A stretch of DNA of 64,000 bases. Origin: Zopfochytrium polystomum (lineage: Eukaryota; Chytridiomycota; Chytridiomycetes; Chytridiales; Chytridiaceae). Within the stretch, counting starts at the first letter, position 1, and every line of letters starts with the position of its first letter. Below, piece after piece: positions 1-11,308 of the stretch. The stretch is from contig JAIVFJ010000060.1 in assembly GCA_025765615.1 (NCBI GenBank), positions 1 to 64,000 of the forward strand, written 5' to 3'. The position numbers and the translations under genes were made by a program. The notes beneath the pieces are model-generated. The model worked only from the letters and a program-made list of their open reading frames with translations. It was not told the DNA's origin and made no database searches.

Positions 1-1
1 G

Positions 2-837
2 TATAATTACAACCGCATCAATCAAGATGTTCGCCAACATGCTATGCTCATCGCTTCGATGGACACACTGGGACACCGCGATGAGATTATCGACTGCCTT
101 ATCAATCATGTTGCTCCCTGACCCACTCGCCATTTCCCCCCTCGCACCCAGCGTACTACCCATCGTGATGCCGGAGGACGCAAGGGACGGAAGCGTGAAG
201 TGACAGTCGACACCATGGACGTCGACAATGAGGCAATTCCGCCACCACTGTCAGGGCTGCCCGACCTGCTGATGCGACTGCTGACACCACTGCTGATGCT
301 GCCCACCCTGCTGCGCAGAATGCCACTGCACAAGCTGCTGGATCCTCTGTCGTCACTGTTAATGCTGTGACGATTCCCGTTGCGCCTGCCGTTCCACCTG
401 CATCGTTCAACCCTGCCGCTGCCTTCATCGATAGCCTCTCTCCTGAGGCCTTCACCATGTTTGTTGCCGCAATCAGGCGCACACCATATCATGCTCCGCC
501 TACCCCGTTGACTGCTGATGCTGCCGCGTCCCTCGCTCTGTTGTCCAACTTGCCTGAGAAGAAGGTTACAACATCTGAAGTATCTGCGCTTGCAGCTGCT
601 CTCACTCCTGCTGCCACGCCTGCCCACACCATGGCTGCAACCCCTGACAGTGACCAAGCAGAAGATCAGGCTCTCCCCCCACCAGAGTCCCCAGATTCCG
701 CCGCTGTCAACCTCACTGCTACATCAGACGATGACTCCGACCCCTCTGTTGATTCTAATGACACTGAGTCCACTACATCCCGAGATCTCCTTCAATACTT
801 TGAAGAAGAATTCTCCCGCGACTTGCCTGCCGCTTGA
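2..837 (+). pseudogene. Broken 3' end of an unrecognised Ala/Pro/Ser-rich ORF
   Basis: Reading from base 2 gives a normal-looking stretch (IDCLINHVAP near its end) that meets TGA at 119-121. The same frame then stays open to 370 and includes a basic patch (GRKGRKREV) and MDVDNEA. From about 233 the sensible reading moves to another frame, which is open to the TGA at 835-837 and encodes an Ala/Thr/Pro-rich segment with an acidic Asp/Ser tail ending FEEEFSRDLPAA. That frame has no ATG near its beginning. The simplest view is the C-terminal part of a gene that enters from outside the window and is broken by one stop and one frameshift. An intron near 200-240 could also explain the frame change. 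Composition resembles the ORF at 1605-3344, so both could belong to one retroelement. No domain is recognised. Confidence 0.4.
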
Positions 838-1604
838 CTGCCGCGCGCAACTGTGTTTTATATTTTAATCACACTTTTATTGTATCCTTACTCATTTTGT
901 TACAATATCCTTACGCGTTATATTCGTATTTTTAGAAGCTGCACTCAGTGCGTTTTCCACGTTTTCCCATTGACTTAGATTATCAATATATTCGCAATTG
1001 TCACCTTCCAATTAGGGAAGTATTATACACTGCGAAAAATAGCGGAATTCCGTGATGGTGTCTTTCAGTGCTCGGCATAATTTATTACCCTGTACCTCGC
1101 CATCCCGTTGGGTTCCGCTAATGTTCTATTTATGCTCTGCTCAAAAGTCCGCTCAGCGGAGTTCCGCAGAAACAACGGAATTCTGTGGTGGTGTCTATAG
1201 GTGTTTGGCATAATTTCATTACCTTTCACCTCCCACACCCCGCAGAGTTCCGCCCAACGGGATTCCCCCTCTACACACCAGTCTCCTGACAAAATAGTGT
1301 CTGCCCAACGAGTTTGGATTGTTTCCATTACTCACTGGGTGCCACTTTGATCACACTCTGGTGTCTCTCTTGTGTTCCATGTCTCTCCCTGTCTCTCCTG
1401 TTAGGGGCGGGGTTCGAAACATCAAAATCAGACAATTACAATTGTCTGATCCTCACTATGAGCTTGTTGATATGAGTGTATTTGGTGAAATATTGCGTAA
1501 AAATAATGGAAAAATACGCAAAACATATCTCTATTTATTACAACATAAAGAATAAAATATTTTTGAAAGCATCTTCACAAAACTTGCTTTTGAAAAACCC
1601 AACA
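838..1604. repeat. AT-rich spacer with a degenerate direct repeat
   Basis: No gene is seen. Two imperfect direct copies lie at about 1043-1120 and 1178-1262. Both share the order CGGAATTC-TG-TGGTGTCT, then GGCATAATTT-ATTACC, then CACC or CGCC, then a GTTCCGC-type end. The copies start about 135 bases apart. The rest is AT-rich 3'-UTR or promoter-like sequence. Confidence 0.55.
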
Positions 1605-3344
1605 ATGTCCTCCTCGTCCCCGACTCCGCCTTCAAACCCGACTGCGGCCTCAACTGAAGCCTCGACAGGTCATGGATTCCTGCGCTCCAAAGTCTCGACT
1701 GTTACACGGCCTGACCCGCCCAAGGTTGCCCCTCGTGCCCCCATTGACATCTCTGCTGCAGCTGGAGCAAAGATGGCTGCTGCCCAGGCTTCACGCCCTG
1801 GCCCCTCTGTTGTCGCTGGTGGGCCTTTCAGTACGAGTACGGCTGCCACCAATCGTTTCGTGGAGACCCTTCGGTCCTCACCTGAGTCCGTGCAACAAGT
1901 TGCTCCTGCTGGTGCTTCTGTTATGGGCCGCAGCATGCACAACTTTCATTCGACCCCTGCCCGCACAGGCTATGCTCCGTCGGCCTTGCTGCCTGGACTT
2001 GAAGCACCCACCAAGAAGAATCCTTCTGGTATCCCGGTCTCCATCCTTGCTGCAATGCACACAACCGAGCCTGAGGAACTCAAGTCTGACGAACCTCACC
2101 CTCTGTCTACCCTCATGGCAGAAACTAAGATTTCGCCTTCCCGGTCTGACGATCGTCCTCTCTCCAGCACCAACGTGTCCTATGTTGATAATCTTCTCGA
2201 GTGGGACCCTGCTCAACCTGACGACTCCAACAGTGAAGATGACTCAGCTGTGGAGAGTAGTCACCTGACGCTAAAGAAGGAACCTCCCTCTGACAACCGC
2301 AAAGGCAAAGGGCCTGCTCCACCTCCTGCTGGTTCTGGCTCTGGTGCTCCTGCTGACGCAGGCAAGCCCAACGACGGTTGTCGCCCCCCTGATGGTGGTG
2401 ACCCTTACCATGACGACCCATTTGGAGATCCTTCTGGCATACCGCCCTTTGGTTTCTTCCGGCTGGGTACCCATCTCTTTGTTTTCACACCGCACTCACT
2501 TGATCCTGAGGCTACTGGACAAGGATTCCTCGCTCTGGTGGAGATTACCCCAGATGATGAAATGGCTTCTAACTGCTTTGACGTCGAGCTTGATTTGTTG
2601 CCCTATCACGCTCTTCTGCGATGGTACAACACTGACCTTGGCGGTACCTTCCCTCCTTGGACTCCTTTCTGGGCTGCCTCTATCCTTCGGCATTTAACGA
2701 TGGACTATAATCAGGCTCCCAACCTCACTTTGCATTCTCAAGGTCGAGAGATTCGCCGACACAGCCTTGCATTGGATGTTGCCTGGCCTACCTCTGTCCA
2801 CATTGCTTTGCGAATTCATCCTGAGTACACAAGGCGCTCTGTTCCTGCGCCTTATGCGTATTTTCGACTGGACTGGCCTGCTCTGGACTTCGACTTCCTG
2901 AATGGCCTGTTTGTTGTCAACAATAGTGTATTTCCCCCTCATTCACCTGGGGAAGCTCTTATACTCCAGCGTGCCCGTCTTCCCCCTCGTTCGGACAACT
3001 CTGTGGAGCAGCTTCCATGGACAATGGATATCCTGCTCGCACCTGGTGGTATTACCTCCCCCACCAACCGGTTTGTCTTTGTTACGCTGCGCCGCAGATT
3101 CACATCTGCCCCGCCGCTACCGTCTGCTTTGGCTAGTACAGTCTTACTGAGTCAGTCGGTTCCAGCTAGAGGTGCTCCCTCTAGCAACTCTGTTGGGCCT
3201 CCCCGCGGATTGACTCCTCCCACTGGCCTGTTCGCTCCTCTGCAGAGTGTTCCGCCCACTGGGACAAGCTTTGCTCAAACGTCTTGGACTCCTGCTCCAG
3301 TTGCACCTGTGCGTTTGGCCAACCGTTCTTCTCGTGACTCCTGA
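1605..3344 (+). CDS. Orphan 579-residue protein, possibly gag-like
   Basis: A single uninterrupted reading frame. I choose the ATG at 1605 (MSSSSPTPP) over the one at 1476 because the extra 43 residues are AT-rich and read like untranslated sequence. Residues 1-240 are Pro/Ser/Ala-rich and disordered, with an acidic patch near residues 200-225. A Pro/Gly/Asp-rich linker (PPDGGDPYHDDPFGDP) follows. Residues ~280-500 look folded, rich in Trp, Phe and Leu (for example PWTPFWAASILRHLTMDYN). The tail is again Pro/Ser-rich. I do not recognise a family. A disordered N-terminus, a compact domain and a location beside retroelement debris would fit a retrotransposon structural ORF, but there is no zinc knuckle and no polymerase beside it. 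It could equally be a host gene. Confidence 0.5.
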   Translation: MSSSSPTPPSNPTAASTEASTGHGFLRSKVSTVTRPDPPKVAPRAPIDISAAAGAKMAAAQASRPGPSVVAGGPFSTSTAATNRFVETLRSSPESVQQVAPAGASVMGRSMHNFHSTPARTGYAPSALLPGLEAPTKKNPSGIPVSILAAMHTTEPEELKSDEPHPLSTLMAETKISPSRSDDRPLSSTNVSYVDNLLEWDPAQPDDSNSEDDSAVESSHLTLKKEPPSDNRKGKGPAPPPAGSGSGAPADAGKPNDGCRPPDGGDPYHDDPFGDPSGIPPFGFFRLGTHLFVFTPHSLDPEATGQGFLALVEITPDDEMASNCFDVELDLLPYHALLRWYNTDLGGTFPPWTPFWAASILRHLTMDYNQAPNLTLHSQGREIRRHSLALDVAWPTSVHIALRIHPEYTRRSVPAPYAYFRLDWPALDFDFLNGLFVVNNSVFPPHSPGEALILQRARLPPRSDNSVEQLPWTMDILLAPGGITSPTNRFVFVTLRRRFTSAPPLPSALASTVLLSQSVPARGAPSSNSVGPPRGLTPPTGLFAPLQSVPPTGTSFAQTSWTPAPVAPVRLANRSSRDS

Positions 3345-3507
3345 CGGCCCTCTCGAAGAAAGATTGTGCTGAGATTGAGTAGTGCCATGTCTGTGATTGA
3401 ACCTAAGACTGTCTTCCACATCCATTTCGATGTTCAAGAACAACAGCTTAAGAAAAAAAAAATTTTTTCTTTCCACGTTTGGAGAAAGTAAAACAATCCA
3501 ACACACT

Positions 3508-3600
3508 GCCTTCTTGGCTCAGTTGGCAGAGCGTCTCCCTAGTAGCACAGTATTCCTAAGTGGAAGGAGAAGGTCACCAGTTCAATTCTGGTAGAAGGCA
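3508..3600 (+). tRNA. tRNA-Thr(AGT) with intron
   Basis: The acceptor stem pairs GCCTTCT with AGAAGGC, followed by discriminator A at 3600. The D arm is GCTC...GAGC and the T arm ACCAG-TTCAATT-CTGGT. Anticodon stem TCTCC/GGAGA encloses CTAGTA, then about 20 intron bases, then A. After removal of an intron at the usual position 37/38 the loop is CTAGTAA, giving anticodon AGT (threonine). Confidence 0.88.
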
Positions 3601-4152
3601 TTGATGTGTTTAAAATTCCTGCTCCTTTGGATCAGGCTGTCCAGCTGTGCTGGTCCACAATGCTCATTGACAACCCCTAACACTCAATCCTAATCTCTGA
3701 GCAGCAAGCACCATTAGGCTGCTTGGTGCACAAACTTCTCGTTTGGTGCCAACATGCCCCCGTCAGTTCCAACAGAGCAGAAAAAAATAGGGGAAAAATG
3801 GAAAGAAGGGGAAGAAAAAGTAAAAATAAAATAAAATAAAATAAAATAAAATAAAATTAAGGTGTTGTGCAACACTTGAAGATTGCTATTGAAACTGGTG
3901 GGAAAGAATGGGGGATCCCTGGATCACACAAAGGAAAATCTACCAGAGATCTGAAGGAATAAGGTACTGGCAGTCCACCATCAATTACCATCAATTACTA
4001 TCAATTACCATCAATTACCATGTAAAACAACCTCAGTGCCACCACAATTAATCCTTGCATCATAAAGGGCCTAGCCTTGTGTGCTGCTGGAACTTCTTCA
4101 TGCACACAGAGGAGAAGCACTCGATCTGACACCCCAAAAGAGTCTAAGAACA
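3601..4152. repeat. Non-coding stretch with two short tandem repeats
   Basis: No gene is seen. There is an (ATAAA)n run at about 3824-3857 and four near-identical CAATTACCAT-type units at about 3977-4021. Both look like simple-sequence expansions. Confidence 0.6.
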
Positions 4153-4226
4153 TGGAGAATCGGGGTATCGATCCCCGTGCCTCTCGCATGCTAAGCGAGC
4201 GCTCTACCATTTGAGCTAATTCCCCC
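4153..4226 (-). tRNA. tRNA-Ala(AGC)
   Basis: On the minus strand the 74-nt cloverleaf begins GGGGGAATTAGCTC and ends TCTCCA. The anticodon stem CTCGC/GCGAG encloses TTAGCAT, giving anticodon AGC (alanine). The T arm is CGGGG-ATCGATA-CCCCG. There is no intron. A run of four T on the minus strand about 15 nt downstream (AAAA at 4136-4139 on plus) could be the Pol III terminator. Confidence 0.92.
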
Positions 4227-5960
4227 TGGACTTAGGCTGACGTGCAATTATTCTACATGCACGCACAAATTTTGAGCACAATTGAATCACGAGGATGATG
4301 GATTTGCGATATTTTAACAAAGGTTACAGTGCAGGTCATAAGCTCTGAAACTCTGCCAAAACCCTGCAAGAAATAGGTGCTGGTGCTGGTGCGAGGCTCA
4401 CAGCTGTTGTGCGTGTTGGGTTATACTGCATGCACCAGCCAAGTTTAGGAGGATAGCTCCAAAATGAACAGACTTGCCAAAGCGGTAGCACATCTGCAAT
4501 CAATACAAAAGGATCAAGTATTATGAATTTTGCCTGAAAAATAGAGAGACATTGCAGAACCCCCAAAAGTTCTGTCAAGCTGTGCCAAATGTGGCTCAGG
4601 ATTGGATAAAGTAACCATAAATGTTGGACTGATTGTGGTTGACTGTCACACTGAGTTTGGCACAAGGTCACTAGGTTGTAAAATTAAAGTCCACCGACTG
4701 TCTGCAAGGCTGTAACAAAGTGGCATGATAGGGGCATGCATTGGCATGGTTCACAGGGGGTGTCATATTGCAAGGGATGTAAGATTAACTGGGGAAAGAA
4801 CTGGCAGTCAACAAGGGGAAACCAGAATAATAATGTGAAACAAGAGTTCAGGAAGAAACAATCAACCCTTACTAACCAAACAGAAATGGGAAGAAACGAT
4901 CAACTGCAAGGAAGGCCTAAGCAAGAAAAGTAGGATGACTTAAGGTCTGTAGAAATAGGATCAAAGTAGAAGCTCGGAGGTGCCAAACGTCAGTCTGCCT
5001 TGCGTCAACTTGGTAAATGACTATTCCACCTACAGTGGAGGAATCCCATCTGCATGACAATCTCCATCAAAAGCTCTTCCAGAGACCTGACTGTGGCTGA
5101 AATCCAAGTGTGCGGCATTCTTTGTGCTTTTGATCCAACTCCTCAAAGCTTGATCTCACAGACCTCCTCAGTGAGTCAAAGAAGACTAGTTAGCCAGCGA
5201 CCTTTGGTGCCTTGCCTGGCCCAACCCAAGCCAAGTGACTGGCTCATATTGTACAGCGGGGGTGACAAATGTTTTCGGCCACTTCAAAGTTTCTTATGAC
5301 AGTCCAACAATCAGTTTAACCTTTATTCTGCTTTCACAAACGCCACTGTGCGATTGGCGCACCCATTCAAGTTTGGAAGTAACCATCAACCAATTTCATC
5401 TAGGGCCTGCTAACTGCAGCAGTGGGGAACCCCAAACTCCACTTCCTACCAGGCACACAATTTTCCGTTCTATATCACAAGCTTCAATGTCCGCAAAAAA
5501 TATGTCCTCCCTGCAGCAAATCCAAAAGATTAATGGATTGTGATGTGCTGCAATCAGGCTGTTTGCCCACCAATTTTGATGGCAAATGGTTGAGAATTGA
5601 TGAAGTTATTGCGTGGAAAAGAATTTGAGTGGTGGCTGAAAACCCTTGTCACTCAGCTGTACCAACACGATTCCTGAATCCAGTCTGTCATATATCACAG
5701 TACCAATACTTTGACATATCACAACAAGACACAAGTCAAACATATTGAACCCAATGAAGCCACTCTTATAATCAATGTCTTGAAAATCAGTTTGCCTCAG
5801 CCCAAAAGCCAAATTCAAGTTGAATGAAATGAAGCTTGATAGCAGGGCTATACCTGGTTTTATTTGCAAGGGACCTTGTTAACTTAAGCATAGGGATAGT
5901 TTTTGATGGCTGCATGTTTATTACTCCTTTATCACTCTTGCTGAGTCAGGATAAAGCTCA
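4227..5960. other. Long intergenic stretch, no gene seen
   Basis: Only short ORFs (up to about 110 codons) occur here, without recognisable domains or the C-ending codon bias of the real genes. No repeat shared with the rest of the window was noticed. Confidence 0.5.
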
Positions 5961-6069
5961 TCTGTCTTAGCTCATCTGGGAGAGCGTAAGACTGAAGTAG
6001 CCACATGGTCGTCTGTGCAGGGGCTCTCTGGCAATCTTAAGGCACCCGGTTCAATTCCGGGAGACGGCA
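5961..6069 (+). tRNA. tRNA-Phe(GAA) with ~36-nt intron
   Basis: The acceptor TCTGTCT pairs with AGACGGC except for a poor first pair. The D arm is GCTC...GAGC, the anticodon stem TAAGA/TCTTA, and the T arm CCCGG-TTCAATT-CCGGG. The loop begins CTGAAG and, after an intron of about 36 nt, ends with A, giving anticodon GAA (phenylalanine). The intron is longer than those of the Thr and Arg genes. The weak first acceptor pair is the only doubt about function. Confidence 0.85.
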
Positions 6070-9000
6070 TGATACAGTCGTATCTGGCACTGTAGCACTT
6101 TGGATTTTCTGCAGGGCAGACTGTGCAGCTGGTCTGACCCAATGGACCTTTTTTGTGCATTTCAAGCCTCTAAGCACTTGATTGAAATACTGATGTCCAC
6201 AAGACTGGCAATGTTTTCTGTTCTTCTTCTCTCCACACATATGAGAGGGTTCATTTTCCTGTTGACTTGCAAGGTTTGAACCTTTGCTCTCCTTTTTGTT
6301 ACAAAGGGACTCAGCATGATTTTATTGCACAAATTTCACAGTGGTGCCCATTCTCAAATGCTCAGCATGGTGCCATCATATGATGAACTAAACAGCACAA
6401 GCGCTTTTTCTCTCAATTGTTGCATCATTTGATGGTGTTTGGAAAAATTCAAGAAAAATGAGTGAAAATATGCACTGCGAGGTGCATGGCAATGGACCCT
6501 GAGTGTTGCTCTGTGCTGACTGTGTGGAGCGGTGTCCGAGCCGTTGCTGAACGGCCAGAAATGACAGGAAATGATTTCCTTGACGGGGGTCTAATCGCTG
6601 AAGCTTGTGGTGCAACGGCGTGCCGCAAATGTCCCACCCGCAAAAACCACCCAGCGTCGATGTGGTGTGGAGGGCATGCGAACTGACCTGCTGCCTGCTG
6701 ATGACTGTCAGGAAAAGCTGAGCGATGCGGCAACGGGTGGCAGTTGGATCCTCAAGGCTGATGAACATTGCAGAAGATTTGTGTGCCGCTTGCCTTGGCA
6801 TGACGTCGCCAGAGATAGGACCAGAGGGTATTGTCTTGCTGCAGCAAAGAGATGCATCGTTAGGGATGGAGGCTCCTGGACCGCCGAGAGAGCCGAGCTG
6901 CATAGAAGCAGCCCCCGCCGGAGAACGATCACGGCCTGTGGTGAGCTTATCAATCGACTAAACAAAGATGGTTGGTGTGATGGGCCAAAGCAGCTGACTG
7001 CCATTGCAAGCTGCTCTCGCTTGCGCCGTATGAAGCGCCAGATCGGACCAGGAGGACGTTGCTTGAAGTATGGGGCGAGGTGATAGTGACTGTCATTAGC
7101 CAGGCCGCCGGTATGACGAGAGTAGAACAGTCCAGCAAGCGATGAACGGCAGCCTGTAACGGTCCTGAATTGACGCCAGGACCCATGAAAAAGAGCCTTG
7201 CGGCTCAGGAGGTTCTGTGCCCACCGCAACTCAACGTCGCAAAGAGCACCTGAAGATCGGAAATCCGACATGCCGAGTCTTTTAGAAAAACCAGGACATT
7301 GGCCTGAATAAGCCGAGAGAAGAGTCCGCCCAAAAAGGCTACGGCTGAAGATAGCTCCTATCTGTGAGCCAGGCTCCGTTAGCAGCAATTCTGCATGTGT
7401 GCAAATGGGCGTGTCGCGGAGGCAGCTGCGCTGACAGAAGGATTGACTGCCACCTCAACGACGACTGAGGGGCCATCCCTGAGCAGGGCCCCACGAGAAC
7501 TGAATCCCTGCCACACAGGTGAAGTCTCTGCCACCAATCGTCGGCGAACGTTTGAAGTCTGCAGCTCAAAGCGCCGGGTTGGCCGAATAGTCGAATGATT
7601 AAATTTGGCTGCGGTGCATGCACAGCTCACGGCGCTGTGCCTCGGAAGGTGTTCGAGGGAGCAAGTCCCGCGATCCCCTTGACTCCAGCCAACGGGAAAC
7701 CTGAGCGCCACACCGATAGCGTTGGGGCAGATAGTGTCGGCTTGGGGCCACCGCACAGAACAGCAGGTGGCTTCTTCAGTCTTATGCTCTCCCAGATGAG
7801 CTAAGACGGCCATAGAGAAAAAACCAGTCACCCATTCAGGGTTATCCTGTCGTGTCGCCTGAAGGACCTTCCTCCTCGTCGGAGGTGCCGAAGTCGAAGT
7901 CAGGTGTTCAGCCATCTGGCACAGGCCATCATGAATGACGATGACCATGGTGTCCATCGCCCCCGCGTCAAAGGGAGGCAAGGCGACTGACTGTCGGTGC
8001 CTGCAGCACTCAGGAACTCAGGGTACCTGCTCGAAAAGGGTGAGATAAGTTTTTCAGGAGACAAATGGGGGGCCTCCTGTCATTTGCGAGAGCTTCCGAG
8101 GTCTTGGCGCCCAATGAACTGCATCAAAAAGCTATACATCTGATGGTTCCTGCATGGAGGGGGCATCGCGTCGACTTGTGACCTCTCAGCTCCATGGAGA
8201 GGTGCAGAACGTCCGTAAGCTCACTGTGCACCCACGAGGCGACCTGGGACTGTGCTCGCAGCATTGACCCCACCCAGGTCTGTCGTATCCACCTCTGCTG
8301 GAGGTGAAGCACGCAGTGCTGACGTCGCCATGAGGGTACACCACAGATGTGCTGACCACAACCCTGTATCATCCAACCGAAGGCCGATGGGGAACCCATC
8401 GTCGCTCAAGCGATTCCCCGCCGAGAGTGCAACCTCTGTCGGGCGTGTTCTGTCGGAGCAGGGAAGCATTTGCAGGTTCTGCGTCGCTTAAAAGGCGGTC
8501 TACTGTTGAGAGGCCGACGTAACTGAGTCTCTTGGCCGTCACCTCAAGGGTGCCGATGGCAACCCAAGATTGTGGGGGCAGTTGGGGAAATGGGAAGGAC
8601 GAGAACGATGCCTTACCAAGCGGGGGGGACACAACCCTCCGCTCTGTGGTCCCAACTGCTCTCCTGCGTGACGTCGGCGACATACAGTGTTGTCAGCGAG
8701 CGGAGGCTGGTGTATGGACTTGCCAAGGCACCCAGCACACCCATTACCTGCAGAGCACGCGCTCCGGATGCTGAGACCTGCGCTGACTGAAAACTCACAC
8801 CCACTAGCGAAGTGATGCGAGCCACGGCCTGGGGTCCATGTTCGCTCCGATCTCACTGGAGCGCCCACATCCGCCTGCTGAACGAAGGGGGCAAGTAACA
8901 AACCTAGCAATACGAAAAGCAGGACCCCATCCTCACTGTCAAAACAGATCTGTGCGCCTCGTCTGGGAGCTGGAGAGCGCGGATCACGGGCAGGCCCCCT

Positions 9001-9604
9001 GGAAGCCACCTACCCACCGACGAGCGAAACCCAGCAACTGGAGTTGGCTTCGAAGTCGGCGACTGCGAGGGCAGCATCCGCCCAGCGTGCTCAGTGCACC
9101 TGGCGCGGAGAGCCGACACACCCTAACCAGCAGGAACTGCCTACGGGCCTATGGACTGGAAGGGGAGCGCTTGTGACGATCCAATTGGAAAGTCTAGTCT
9201 TCTTCGAGAGGCGGCGATCGCCTTCGACATACGGAACACAGAGTGGACTGCAAAGCAAGCCTGGCAGTGACCCCTCTATCGCGCGAGCGAGGGAGGCACT
9301 GCACAGAAGGATGGGCGCTACTCCACCTTCCTCTGTGCGGGTGATGCGGGCTCGCTGAACGACCCACACCCCATAATCTTACCACAACACCCGATACCCC
9401 CCCCAGGGCCGGGCGCCGCAGCGGCGCCTCAACGTGCGCGTTCGCCACCAGCCGCCAAGCAGCAGCGGTGCGAGAGAGCGAAGACTGAGCGAAAAAAAGA
9501 TTGGCTTTTTTGCATTTTTTGTTTGGTTTTTGACCAAGATGCTCAGACTGAGCAGAACAGAGCTTTGACTAGCACCCTGGGCCGACTGACGCAGGAGATG
9601 GAGC
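6070..9604. other. ~3-kb unassigned GC-moderate block
   Basis: From about 6450 to 9440 the base composition rises above both flanks, yet no ORF exceeds 226 codons and all frames are stop-rich. The longest ORFs (6708-7388, 7379-7981 and 8539-9009) are all on the minus strand, partly overlapping, in different frames, with no recognisable motif. Conserved 18S or 28S rRNA signatures were not found. A perfect 8-bp palindrome (GGCGCCGC-A-GCGGCGCC) lies at 9412-9428, near the right edge. It may be a decayed minus-strand gene or transposon, or a non-coding RNA locus. I cannot decide. Confidence 0.4.
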
Positions 9605-9786
9605 GAAAGAGAAAAACTCTGCTATGAATTATTGATACATGATGATGATAAACACACTGTAATAGTTGCTAGGCAAGCGTGACTGGCACAGGGTAAAAAC
9701 CTCTCCTATATTATCTGCTTGAGCAGAGGAGGAGGAAAACTGTTGACACTGGGTTTCTGTTCCACTTAATACTCAGAGTATTTGTC
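9605..9786 (-). repeat. LTR fragment, copia-type family, inverted copy
   Basis: The reverse complement closely matches the middle of the LTR at 16358-16768, from the ATACTCTGAGTATT segment through GATAATATAGGAGAGG to the segment ending TCTCTTTCGCTCC. Both LTR termini are missing. It abuts the LINE remnant to its right. Confidence 0.75.
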
Positions 9787-9789
9787 AAC

Positions 9790-11305
9790 AGCACAAGCCA
9801 GTTGTTTACCTTGAGCTTAACTTTGAATTTTCTTTTGCCCTCCCTCCACTCTGCCTCTTCTGCAACTGCTGAAATTGCTGCTCTCCTTGCTGCCCTCAGG
9901 GTTAGGCTCACTTTTCAACATGACAATCTTGGAGTGGTTCACACCTTTCAGAAACTCTTCCCCTCAAACTCCTTTAGGCCCCATTTGCACAGCGAGCTCA
10001 ACACACCTCCTCTCTCTGATTCCCTCCATCGTCTTTTCCACACCACTTCCCACCCCACCCTTTGCGTGCATTGCAGCCTCTCTACAGTCTTGGATTGGCC
10101 TCCCTCCTCAAGTTTCCTGGGTCTGTGGACACAACAGCAACGCTGGCAACGAACGAGCAGACAAGCTGGCATCATCTGTACCCTCGACTTCTGACCCAAC
10201 CTTGTTACCAATCCTCTCACAACAGATCCTCCCAGCCACCGCCTTCATCTCAAATACCCCAGTCTTGGGCCAACTTCGACGACAACTGCGACTCCTCACA
10301 GGTCTCTCTCACCATTTTGCACTTCTGAACACCTCAGCCTTTGCCCATATCGCCCACAACCCTGACCTAGTTCATTGGGAAGCCACGTGTCTTGTTCTCC
10401 ACTCTGGAATAACCCTCTTCCCTCTTGGCACCCTCCTTGGCTCTGCTTGTCACAAGTATTGACTTCAAATCCTCAGCAACACTTTGCCCACCCAAAAAGT
10501 TCTACACCAACGACACCCTCAAGTCTACCCTGATGGGCTCTGTCGTTCATGCCACCACGCTCTGGAAACCACAGAGTATGTCTGGCAATGCCCTGCAGCT
10601 GCTGACGCCATTGCCATGATTCGCAACACCCTTGCTGAAACTCTTTCCTCCTCTGTTCCTCCAGCACCTCATGGTTGCTCTCCTCCCCAAGCCCATCCCA
10701 TTTACTGGCTCTCCTACCCTGAATTTCTCTTTGATCATCAATCTTGTATCAATTTTTCCTCCCTCCTTCGTGGCTTCATCCCTCAATCCTTTTATGACTC
10801 CTTATTCTCATGTGATAACCCTGCTGCCCTGTCCTTAAAACCCTTGGCACCACTTTCCATCAGCTCCTTCTTGACACCCATCAACTCATTTGGATTCCCT
10901 GTTGCGACGACACTATCTCTTGGGAGAAATCAAAGTCCATCAAGCCCTCTGAAAAGCGCTCCAAGCCCCGCAGATCCCTTCCACCAAATTCCCAGGCCTC
11001 TCACCTTCGCTCCGCAACCTCTCACCCACTGTCTTCTCCAATCGTCAACTCTTCCCTCCCTCCCACAGAACTTGTAACAGCTCTTCACAACCCTCTCAAC
11101 CTCGCTGCACCACGTGTAGTCACTGGCACTCCACTGACACTTGCCCAGGCATCTGGCTTTTGCACACCAAGGCTTCTTCCAGATGGATTGACCACTACCT
11201 CAGCTGCATAAAACTTGTTGCAGGCATTATCTGGTTTCACCACCCAATACAACTTCCCTCATGCCAACAAGCAAGAGCCACTCATCACCCACCTCCTGCT
11301 GAGCC
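9790..11305 (+). pseudogene. LINE retrotransposon ORF2, 3' part with RNase H, decayed
   Basis: Pieces in several frames add up to the end of a LINE ORF2. At about 9860 is TAEIAALLAAL, the glutamate helix of RNase H. At 10115-10175 is VSWVCGHNSNAGNERADKLA, matching the C-terminal RNase H signature (W..GH...GNE.AD.LA). At about 10535-10600 is a CRSCHHALETTEYVWQCP segment, the Cys-rich motif commonly following RNase H in such elements. The C-terminal tail (about 10860-11216) and the start of the 3' UTR are closely matched, inverted, at 60490-60957. Frameshifts separate the pieces, so it is not functional. The polymerase and endonuclease parts are absent. The element is interrupted at 11305 by the insertion at 11309-12762 and a short piece resumes at 12768. 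Confidence 0.82.
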
Positions 11306-11308
11306 TCC

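Noticed and set aside
6450..9440. Ribosomal RNA genes
   Set aside because: None of the universally conserved 18S or 28S stretches I looked for on either strand is present.
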